Source: Spongospora subterranea f. sp. subterranea (taxonomy: Eukaryota > Endomyxa: Phytomyxea > Phytomyxea > Plasmodiophorida). Taken from it: 64,000 nt of DNA. This document shows, piece after piece, positions 45,491-53,785 of this stretch. Below the pieces are notes generated by a model. The model was not told the DNA's origin. It worked only from the letters and a program-made list of their open reading frames with translations, and did no database searches. The position numbers and the translations under genes were made by a program. The stretch lies in contig JAUGWO010000002.1 of NCBI GenBank assembly GCA_049724395.1, positions 51,900 through 115,899 on the forward strand, in the 5' to 3' direction. Each line of letters opens with the position of its first letter. Within the stretch, counting starts at the first letter, position 1.

Positions 45491-46568
45491 TTAACTGGGA
45501 TGTTTATGAATACGAATAATTTCCCTGACGTTGGAATGCCCATCAGCGATGGTTTTGATGACTTCACACTCTAGATTAGGAAAGGCGGCGACGTTCTGAG
45601 TAAACGCAAACGTAGAACCACCAACGCCGAAGTAAAACCTATGCAAAATCAGCAACAAAAATTGTGGCAGATAAACATGAAAAGAAGACTGACGTCTTAG
45701 CCGCAATATAAGCGACACCATTATCCCGTAAACATTCGTTGATCATCCTGACGAGATGCGGCTGAGACTCAATATTGTATCTGCACACATCAGGTTTAGG
45801 ATGAGGATAATCAACTGCAAAACTACAAGAAATACATTGTGTCGCAAGAAAATATAACGTCGAATTGCCCGCCAGATATGCATTCTGCAGATAGATTCTG
45901 GTCTCGCCAATCACCGGCTATAAATCTGGATTTCTCCAGGCTGCCGTTAAGAATAACGTTGGGAATTGTGATGTATTCCAAAACTTGATGGTTAAGGTCC
46001 TTATAATATTGAATAACAGCATTGGTGAGGCTTTGCGTCCTTAAATACTACCTGGAATAAGACAGAGTGAGCGCCGAATGCCAAAGCGAAAATACCAGGA
46101 AGGCCATGCCCACATCCCTGAATGAAAATGAAAACCGACACATAATAGGAACTGAGGACTTACCAACTCGAGAACATTGAGAGAGGATATAGAAGGAATA
46201 TCGATCAAGAAATTGACTAAAATTAATAAGTATTATCCCAATTCGATGTCATGACAGCAAGAAATACCGAGATCTACTGCACATTCCCAAAGTTTAAATC
46301 CGCCTTCATAAACGCCTGAAGCCAGGTCTGAACTGCTCACAATTGTTTTCAATCGCCTGTCGTCATTGGGTAAAGCTCGCCAGTCGAACTGCGATTGCTT
46401 GAAAGACCATTTGTTCGAGAAACTCACCGTCTCGTATTTCGATGTGCATGGCTGGTACACATCGACTGGACGTGGCTGAATTCTCATAATCTGGCAGAAT
46501 ATTTCCACATCTGTACCGGATTCTTGAATAACCTCATCCTTGTCTGCATCAAAATTGAACCGAAACAT
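45491..46568 (-). CDS. METTL18: Histidine protein methyltransferase (METTL18/HPM1)
   Basis: A SAM-dependent enzyme that methylates a histidine of ribosomal protein uL3 (Rpl3). Start ATG at 46568 (MFRFNFDADKDEVIQESG). SDLASGVYEGGFKLWECAVD is the family hallmark (DLxPGVYEGGLKxWEC). After introns, LNVLELGCGHGLPGIFALAF is SAM motif I. DLNHQVLEYITIPNVILN matches HPM1 (DYNxEVLxxVTIPNV). RFIAGDWRD and FDVIFSCDTMYF are motif IV. KPDVCRYNIESQPHLVRMIN and FYFGVGGSTFAFTQNV follow, ending RIHKHPS. Five introns of about 50 nt (for example after LNVLEL). The C-terminus lies 106 bp downstream of the snurportin start on the same strand. Confidence 0.88.
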
Positions 46569-46782
46569 GATTCGTCAGTGACTCAGCAGAGCCCCGAACT
46601 GTTCCAAAAAAAGTGCGTGTGAGAAAACTCCGGTGTCACTATCGATGATAATTCTCGTGAACAGAAAATCAACAGAAGTCCAACACAAATCCGAAAATCC
46701 TCGATGGAATAACTGCTGATGGATGGATCAACGACTCTTCAGAAAACGTCTAGTGAGTTGTTGACTTCAATCGCGGGACTGT

Positions 46783-47080
46783 TTATTGATGTCGGCCGCG
46801 TTGTTGGTCAATGGATAGTGACAACTTAGAGGCGTATCCGCACCATACTTCGGCAACGAGGTTAATTTGACGATTAACCTTGGACAGAGAACTGAGGTCT
46901 TCATTAACACCTGCGTAACTTCGTCAAAAATGTTCTGTGATCCGAATTGACCTTATCACCATCAATAGTAGACGTGATCCTTTCAACAGAAGTTGTTATT
47001 CGTTCTAGTAAAGCCTGTTGCTGTAAATAATGAGGGTCTGAAATCTGCTGGTTAGTAAGTTTTGCAGGTGTTGACGACAT
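46783..47080 (-). CDS. DAD4: Dad4-like subunit of the DASH/Dam1 kinetochore complex
   Basis: Exon 1 (46961-47080 region, ending at 46960) starts MSSTPAKLTNQQ. A phase-1 intron of 49 nt (46911-46959) joins exon 2 (46783-46910). The product is about 82 residues. The spliced sequence ALLERITTSVERITSTIDG then VNEDLSSLSKVNRQINLVA then EVWCGYASKLSLSI aligns without gaps to yeast Dad4 (ILSRIIGNIKRLNESV, LNQELVTINNRNKNLEIM, NYHSSVQFNLE). In fungi Dad4 helps form the microtubule-coupling ring at kinetochores. The length and both helix blocks fit. The gene is easy to miss because the intron splits a tiny frame. An upstream in-frame ATG exists at 47107. Similar small helical proteins (BLOC/BORC subunits) are the alternative. 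Confidence 0.6.
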
Positions 47081-48457
47081 TTGGAACCCTGACTTTCCAT
47101 AGTGCACCGCTTATGGAATGGAGCTCAATGAGGATATCAATCTGGAGGTCCCGGCGATAATTTCCGACACGATTCAGAGTACTGTACCGTTGTTTTGAGA
47201 AAGGTTGCGTGTGAGAGAGGCCGCACCTGTTGATTCATCTCCCCGCAACGTTGTACATTGGGTGACTTCCAAAAACCGCGCCAATGCACTTTGTGCGAAC
47301 TATGTGTGTACAGTACCGGACACCTTAACTCTCCAACTTTGCCACTACAGGCTACGGAGTATCTGATCACGTTTACGTTCAGGAACAAACTCGGATTACA
47401 ACTGAATGAATCGATTGCATTTGCAATTTTAAGAAGGGTGATTGAAATAGAAAATTTGAATTCTAGTTATTGACTGACTTATGGGCACTCAAACTATCGA
47501 CTTTTTCAAGTATTTGAAACATTATAGGTGAAAAACAGTTTTGTCCATAGATACACTTAGAGAAATGCGTGCGCACATATTTTCGCAAAACAATGTTGCG
47601 ACTTACGGACCAGTAAACTGCGCCAAGGGCACTCATTCAGGAAGGAACCCAACCAGAACAAGAAGAATCTGCCAACCATCATGCATTTGCTTCTGATGCT
47701 TTCGGTAGCAAGCCGCTTAAACCTGAGCGATGGCGGAAAGAACGTAAAATCTACGAGGCCAGGATGGTACATTTTAGACTGTGTGAAAGTTGAGCGTGGT
47801 GGTGAACGAAGGGCAGCAGAAAGGCTGCAGAACAATTTTACAGGAGCGCGGTTTGTGGCCTTTAAGCGGTTTATCGTTGAAAAACGCCAGGAACCTGTTA
47901 GGACAGCAACCAGACTTTCAGGAGCAACAAGAATGGCTCATCGAAACCGTTACTTCCGACCCAGATTTCATTGTGAATTCAACCACATTGAGATGTATTG
48001 GGGACACGTGAAAAGGTATTTGAGACAATACTGCAACTATTCATAAAAAGGTCTGGAAGAGATGTTGCCAGAGGCGTTCGCCTCAGTTTTAAAAGCCACA
48101 ATCAGGCGACACGCTCGCAAGTGCTTTCGATATATGGACGCGTACTCGCCGTTTTTCATCGAGTACTACTCGATGAAAACCGGCCAATATCTTAGCATGA
48201 AGCAGGTGGAATTCGCTGTGCGAAAATATCGTCGACATCGATCTGTACCTAACTCTATCTTTTCAGAATTATAAAAATGTTTTCATCGCCTCTGGCACTT
48301 TGCTCACTGATCTGGATGAATTTGCAATGAAATCTTGGGAGAAATTCAATCAGAAAAGGCTGGGTCAGATAACGGTTTCGGTGAGCAATTCTTTCCATTA
48401 GTAGAAGGTTTTCCATGCGACATTCGCTCTTTGATGTGGCTGATAACAACAGCATAT

Positions 48458-48504
48458 TCGACGAAGGATGGTTTCGCAACCGTTGCGAAACCATCCTTCG
48501 TCGA
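48458..48504. repeat. Perfect 22-bp-arm palindrome inside element 1
   Basis: TCGACGAAGGATGGTTTCGC plus AA, then a three-base centre CCG, then the exact reverse complement. It lies between the plus-strand transposase fragment and DNA that carries an inverted transposase fragment, so it may mark a foldback rearrangement junction. Confidence 0.9.
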
Positions 48505-48712
48505 TGACTGCGCCCATCGCCTTCGTCATCACTATCCAGAACGACCGCCAGCGCTTGCGCAATGACAGAAATCATCGCTGGAACAATGATCGCCGCCACT
48601 CTCCGACGACGGACCCTCATAAAAAGAGATGCCAGTTTGTCCGTGGCCAATCGGAACGCTGCGCATGTTTTCGGATCTCTATTTATTCATCTATATTTCT
48701 GAACCAGGCTCT

Positions 48713-48832
48713 AAGTTCGTTCTTCGCGCATATTTACCTTTTTCTGCGCACGCATATTTAGCTTTTTGCGCACGCATATATTTTTTTTTGCGCACGCATA
48801 TTTAGCTTTTTGCGTACGCATATTTGAAGTTG
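48713..48832. repeat. Subterminal tandem repeats of element 1
   Basis: Four copies of a word like TGCGCACGCATATTTAGCTT, separated by T runs, lie 40-160 bp inside the right end. The last reads TGCGTACGCATATTTG and contains the perfect palindrome TGCGTACGCA (48811-48820). Subterminal repeats of this kind commonly bind transposase. Confidence 0.8.
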
Positions 48833-48899
48833 AATTGAAACAATTGGAGAGTTAAGGTGTCCGGTACTGTAGCAGGAATCTGTGTTTCAAAACAATAGA

Positions 48900-48985
48900 C
48901 ATTAAAGGTCTCACGCACCTTTTTTTGATGTTCGGAAATAAAGGTCTCACGCACCTTTTTTTTTATGTTCGGAAATAAAGGTCTC
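48900..48985. repeat. Short tandem repeat, about 2.5 units of 37 bp
   Basis: AAAGGTCTCACGCACC, a T run, and TGTTCGGAAAT repeat in tandem just outside the right end of element 1, with different T-run lengths. Confidence 0.85.
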
Positions 48986-49680
48986 ATAGATGGTTCTGCA
49001 CAATCAAAGCTCAGTGCATCCTGCGTTCGCTGCTTCAGAACTTCCAAGGACATCATTGAATTCTTCTTAATGATGGCCTTGGCGCCTGACGAACTTGTTG
49101 ACGCTTTCAAGGTTTATTGATAAAGTGGACAGGGAAAAGTTTGAAGAACCGGTCCATTGAAATTTTTTTTATTCATCACCACTCTGTGCATCCTGCATTG
49201 CTTGATGCAAAACTGCAATGTCGCAGGGTAAATTGTCTGGAACATCACTTTGGCGCCTGAGCCGTTGCTTGCCAATGTGAGGCATCTTATAATTGTTGCC
49301 CCCCTTTACCTTCATGATCTTCATCATGCATTGCTGGAGAGTTAAAAGTGACCTTCATGATCTTCATACTGCATCGCTGGAGAGTTAAAAGTGACCTTCA
49401 TGATCTCCATACTGCATTGCTGGAGAGTTAAAACCATGTCTTCAAGCTTATCTTTCTCCATGCTATCAAACGAGATCTTGACAGCCTTCACAAGATCATC
49501 GATTTTTTTCGCTGTTGTAGAGGAATCTGTTTAACTTTTTCAGGATCAACGACTTTTTTCTTTGGTCCAACCTTTCCTCGTTTGTGTGAACAACACAGGA
49601 CGGCAGAAGTCCCAATCCTACTCACAGTTCTGCGTGAAACGGCAAATTGACTGCTTGCTGAGGTGTGTGTATACAGTATT
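48986..49680 (-). pseudogene. Tc1/mariner-type transposase relics
   Basis: Read on the minus strand, 49520-49660 encodes FAVSRRTVSRI then KKKVVDPEKVKQIPLQQR, the helix-turn-helix start of a Tc1-like transposase. About 49190-49520 encodes KAVKISFDSMEKDKLEDMV then GGNNYKMPHIGKQRLRRQ, its usual C-terminal end. The catalytic middle is missing, so this is an internal-deletion derivative. A second, more decayed copy of the C-terminal end (ALSFDCAEP region) lies at 48986-49100. The break lies in an expansion of 43-bp repeats. Confidence 0.55.
49307..49432. repeat. Three tandem copies of a 43-44-bp unit
   Basis: CCTTCATGATCTTCATACTG then CATCGCTGGAGAGTTAAAAG recurs three times with few substitutions. 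It arose inside the C-terminal coding part of the Tc1-like relic (FNSPAMQ ... EIMK on the minus strand). Confidence 0.85.
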
Positions 49681-49835
49681 ATAAAGGGGGGGGGGGGGGG
49701 AATATACAGTAGATTCTCTTACTTATGAAAATCGCGTCCACCGAATCGGTTCTATGGTTTATAACTTATATTCTCTAATAACTAATAACTTATACGATTT
49801 TTTGAAAAATAGGTTATAAGAGAGCATACAAACAT

Positions 49836-50176
49836 CAAGCAACTCCGTTCTCTATTGTACAAATTCTGCAGAGAGCAACGCGAGCAATTCTTGCGAGCTT
49901 GAAAAACAACAAGATATCAGATCGTATCTTTTATAAACGAGAAATGACTTTTTTATATGCTGTCTGCACGCGATAGCTATCGCGCCCAAGTTTCTGACGA
50001 CCAGATGTGCCCGGAACTCATTCAGCGTTTCATCAAGGTGCTCGCCATGAGAGCATATAAAAAAATCATTTCTTTTTTATGAAAGATAAGATCTGATATT
50101 TTGCTGTTTCAAGCTCGCAAGTACTTGCTCGCGTTGCTCTCTACAGAATTTGTTTGAAAGAGAACGTAGTTGCTTG
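49836..50176. repeat. Inverted duplication, about 125-bp arms
   Basis: The arm at 49836-49960 is an imperfect reverse complement of 50052-50176 (shared words GAGAGCAACGCGAGCAA, CGAGCTTGAAA, GATATCAGATC). The right arm is the 3' end of the Tigger-like transposase frame, so the left arm is an inverted copy of that end. A spacer of about 90 bp separates them. Confidence 0.8.
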
Positions 50177-52100
50177 ATTATTTCACAGTTTTCCAGTGAT
50201 TTCCCACAGAGTATTTCGATGGACATCTGCAAAGCACTGATCTTTTGCTCCAATGTGATTTCGCTACAGCTCTCAGACGCTTCAAGTTCAACATCAGGCT
50301 CCGAATCTTCACGATATGTTCCCAATATATCGTCTTCAGTAAGTTCTTGGTGAACTTCAAAATCATCGTCCTGAGCGATATATTCCTGAATACCCACTGG
50401 TTTTGCTGACAGCTCACCGATTTGATCAGCGACTATAGCATCAAATTCGTCAAGAGATATCGCTGTCGAAGAAATCGTCGCTTTGAGGGTCAACAGCATC
50501 CAAAAGGCCAGTGTGAGACCAGCAATTTGTTATGGAAATCGATGTTATCATTTCCCACGCATCTCTACACCAGGACATGGCTTGCAGGATGTCAACCTTA
50601 TAGATATCCTTAGCTTGGATTTTGTCGCGATCCAGAGCCAATCCCAGTTGAAACGACCGATAACGTTTTTTGAAAGCAGCGATAATGCCGGCATCCATCG
50701 GCTGGATAAGCGATGTCGTATTTGGAGGGAGAAACATAACCGAAACGTTGGTCAAATCCAGTGAGCGAACAGCATGAGTTGGCGCATTGTCAAGAAGTAG
50801 CAGGACTTGGCGCTGGTGTTTGCGCATATCCAAATCGAACTTTTCAAGCCATTGTTGGAATAGCAGGCTGGTCATCCAAGCCTTTTTGTTCCATGCGTAG
50901 TAGAACCCAAGCTCCTCTGCTCGCTTTTTCTTGAAACAGCGAGGCTTTTCAGAATGCCCGATGAAGAATAAGGCTCTTTTGTCAGTTCCGTTACTGTTAG
51001 CGCGATCCAAGGCAACCGTCAGTCGAGTCTTGTCTTTCTTCATTCCGCCCATTTGTCGTGAAGCAATCGTGCGATCAGGTGCCATTGAAAAGAAAAGCCC
51101 GGTTTCGTCCATATTATAGACATCAGCCGGTGAATAGCGCGCTGTTAATTGCTGCAAGATTGGCAACTCAGCCCTTACTGCTTCCATATCGGCAGAGCCC
51201 CTCTCTCCTGCAGGTTTCATTGACTTGAAGTTCCGGCGAAGAAGGAATTTCTGAACCCATCCGTCAGAAAACGTGAGACGGTCGTTCTCAGGAATTGCAA
51301 ACTCGTCGGCCGCTTTTTTTTTGCAGAATCTTCCAGCTCAGTGCTATACCACGTTCTTGACAACCAATGACCCACGATGCCGTCCAAAACAGGAAATCTA
51401 ATCATCCGAGGCTTTTTTAGTGTCAATTCCGATTCACGAACGTCGATCGAAATTTGCCTCCTGTTGTTCAAAATATTGGATATGGCGGGCTGACTTAGAG
51501 CTTTCTGCGCTCTAAACTCAAGTTTAGCCCATTCCGCAATCTCCTTCTGGGTCATCTTGGGATTCTCCAATGATTTCTTGCGAATCTCTAGGCATTGGGC
51601 CACTGTTAAATTTCCAGAGGTAGCAGTAACAACTTTCGCTTCCTTCAGTACATTGCTGATAGTAGCTTGCGAGAGATGGTCCATGTTAAATTCTCTTTTG
51701 CTATCTCAGCCACTTTGGCTTGCGACATCTTAGGATTCAATCGGCTAATTTCCAGAATACGAGCGCGTTTGACAGGTGACAATTTTCCCTTATGCGACAC
51801 CTTCAAAGTGCGCTTAGGAATATTAAAAAGCGAGAGCTTGCTGGCATTTCTCTGTCTTGGAACACCAAACTCGCTGACCATACCCCTCTTCGTCCTTCCC
51901 ATAGGGAGCCCCGCAGAATCGATGGACGGCGCGATTACATTCTGGACAACTAAACTCAAAAGCTTCAGTGATGAAAAAGCAATCGAACGAAAACTGTAAA
52001 TACCGATGAGAACCGGATCCGGTTATCGGCTCGCTGCAGACAGGGCAGGATGACATTTTGTAAAAAAATCGACGCGGGCAACGACAACTTGAATGCGTGA
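50077..52100 (-). CDS. Tigger/pogo-like transposase with N-terminal zinc-finger module
   Basis: From the 5' end: MSSCPVCSEPITGSGSHR, then after a 41-nt intron AFEFSCPECNRAVHRFCG, a Cys/His cluster resembling a small zinc finger. Then two pogo-type DNA-binding helix blocks: LSPVKRARILEISRLNPKMS, and LTVAQCLEIRKKSLENPKMT then LSQPAISNILNNRRQI. The DDE core follows: VYNMDETGLFFSMAPD (first Asp), LLLLDNAPTHAV (second Asp) and FLPPNTTSLIQPMDAGII with IAAFKKRYR (third acidic region). The acidic, coiled-coil tail (LEQKISALQMSIEILCG) ends at 50077. Frame changes occur between the zinc finger and the first helix block, between the two blocks, and near 50455, so the copy is probably inactive, though some may be introns. 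Confidence 0.8.
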
Positions 52101-52150
52101 TCGACACCACTGCGGTATTACGGTATTTGCGTGACATCGCATTATTGTTT

Positions 52151-52160
52151 TGCGTACGCA
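52151..52160. repeat. TGCGTACGCA palindrome
   Basis: A perfect 10-bp palindrome identical to those near the ends of elements 1, 2 and 3, located between the Tigger-like and Harbinger-like genes. Confidence 0.8.
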
Positions 52161-52293
52161 ATATTAGTTTTAAAAAAATCTCTCTTAGAGCCTGTTTCAA
52201 GTGGAAAATTGCGCAAAATTAATTAGGGTTCCACCAACCAGATTGCGTTTTGCGCATCCGTAATTAAATGTAATTCCGATACAACATCCGTAG

Positions 52294-53520
52294 ATGATTC
52301 GAATAGTATTGACGAGCGCTATCACCTGTTTGTTATGTGGAGTTCAATCAGCAGCCATCGCCACTGTAGCAATCTGTCAGGTGCTTGCTATCAATCGTTC
52401 ACCTGATGGAAGGTCATTTGAAAGACCCCGTTCACGTGTTTTCTCGATTCGGCAGAGTCAGTTTCCCTTAGCAGACGCCGACCAAGATTGCCATGACGGT
52501 TGGTTCAGAGACCAATTCCGCTGTACCAAAAGGTCGTTTAATTGCATAGTGAATTTGATCAGCAACCATTGGGACGTCATCAACGAGCCGATTGGCGATA
52601 ATGCACATTTCCGACTTCGCTACCGTGTCGCAGTATGCTTGCATTATCTGACACAATGCAGGATCTCTGGTTGAATCTGCCAAAGTATTTGGTATGAGTA
52701 AGTCATCAGCTTGCCGTTACGTCGAACAAGTTGTGGATGTTGTACTGAAGGGCTTAGGTCCCCAGTTCATACGCCTTCCATCAAATGTTCAAGAATGGCA
52801 ACAATTATCGGATGGTTTTGAAAGCGTATGCGGGTTTCCTGATACGTGCCTTGCAATTGATGGATCATTGTTTGAGATTGAACACCCTGCAGATTTTGAG
52901 GGTTGGTATTGCAGAAAAGGGTACCCTGCAGTTAACGCACAAGCTGTTGTTGACCACACATTACGCATCAGGGATTACGCTCTTCGTCCAGGTTCAGAAA
53001 ACGATAAGGGTATTTACAACCGTTCTCAGTTCGGTGCCACGATACATTTGAAGCTTCCACCTGGAAAATGCATTATTGCCGACGCTGGCTATCAACTGTT
53101 TTCACATTGTTTGACACCGTATGAAATCACCGACAACATGCATCCAGACGACCGGAATTATAACTACCTTCATTCCAAAACCAGGATAGCAGTTGAAAAG
53201 GCTAGTTTGGCGTTCTGAAAGGTCGTTTTCGGAGATTCAAGGCCCCTTTGAACCAGAAAGGCAATCAAAACAATGGTGATCCAGACATCCGCAAAGAAAA
53301 AACTGGATGCATGCAAGCAGCAAGAATTATTCGTGCTTGTTTCGTTTTCCACAACGTGCTGATTGACCTCCAAGACCAGTTCTGGTTGAACCGGAGATAA
53401 ATCCACAAGACGTTGACATCGTTGTTAACGCCGAAGGCGCTGCCCCGATTGGTGCAATTTCAGGAGCCCCTGCGAAAGCAAGAAGAGACGCGGTCAGAGA
53501 ATATCTGCCATTGAAACGAG
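52294..53520 (+). CDS. PIF/Harbinger-like DDE nuclease, frame-disrupted
   Basis: Begins near MIRIVLTSAITCLLCGVQSA. DDE_Tnp_4 features: RYRVAVCLHYLTQC, SAKVFGMSKSSACRYVEQVV, FPDTCLAIDGSLFEIEHPAD (first Asp), WYCRKGYPAVNAQAVVDH, ALRPGSENDKGIYNRSQFG, CIIADAGYQLFSHCLTPYE (second Asp), then TRIAVEKASLAF/KGRFRRFK (final Glu region) and RACFVFHNVLIDLQDQFW. Two one-base frame changes (near 52664 and 53216) break an otherwise colinear protein. No MADF/Myb partner gene and no terminal repeats were recognised nearby. Domestication is unlikely given the breaks, unless they are assembly errors. Confidence 0.8.
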
Positions 53521-53547
53521 ATGCGGCTGGTCATCGATAAAACAATC

Positions 53548-53715
53548 GAAATCAAGAATTTATTTTTTCGCGATTTCTTGCAATACTCGGAGTATATCCT
53601 TTTGAACGTTGTTTCCGCTCTCAATAAACTCCCTCAGTTCACCACGAGAAGCATCGTTCAAAAGGATATACTCCGAGTATTGCAAGAAATCGCAAAAAAA
53701 TAAATTCTTGATTTC
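53548..53715. repeat. Long hairpin, 61-bp arms and 46-nt loop
   Basis: The arm at 53548-53608 (starting GAAATCAAGAATTTATTTTT) pairs with 53655-53715 almost perfectly. It lies between the Harbinger-like gene and the left end of element 2. It could be a foldback element, a structured 3' end, or a source of small RNA. Confidence 0.9.
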
Positions 53716-53785
53716 GAGGACGAGATCGACGCATAATTCAAAAATTAATAGAGCAAAGTTTTCCGGAATTTAATAAAGTGGACTA

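Larger units (their letters stand above)
47311..48869 (+). mobile_element. TA-flanked IS630/Tc1-like DNA transposon, defective (element 1)
   Basis: Perfect 26-bp terminal inverted repeats begin CAGTACCGGACACCTTAACT (47311-47336 and 48844-48869), bounded by TA on both sides. Inside, plus-strand frames (about 47640-48274) encode only the C-terminal half of a DDE transposase: [32 protein letters not shown] (the catalytic Glu region) and RKCFRYMDAYS ... [17 protein letters not shown]. At least two frame changes are present. A second, inverted fragment of a related transposase (FLIEFLPRFHCKF) lies at about 48300-48400 on the minus strand. A perfect palindrome (48458-48504) sits beside it. The element is rearranged and non-autonomous. 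Confidence 0.85.
49707..52300 (-). mobile_element. Tigger/pogo-like DNA transposon region
   Basis: A likely left terminus is TA plus CAGTAGATTCTCTTACTTAT at 49705-49726, next to a 15-base G run. The transposase occupies about 50077-52100 on the minus strand. The matching right terminus was not found, so the right limit is approximate. It abuts a Harbinger-like element starting near 52294. Confidence 0.6.
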
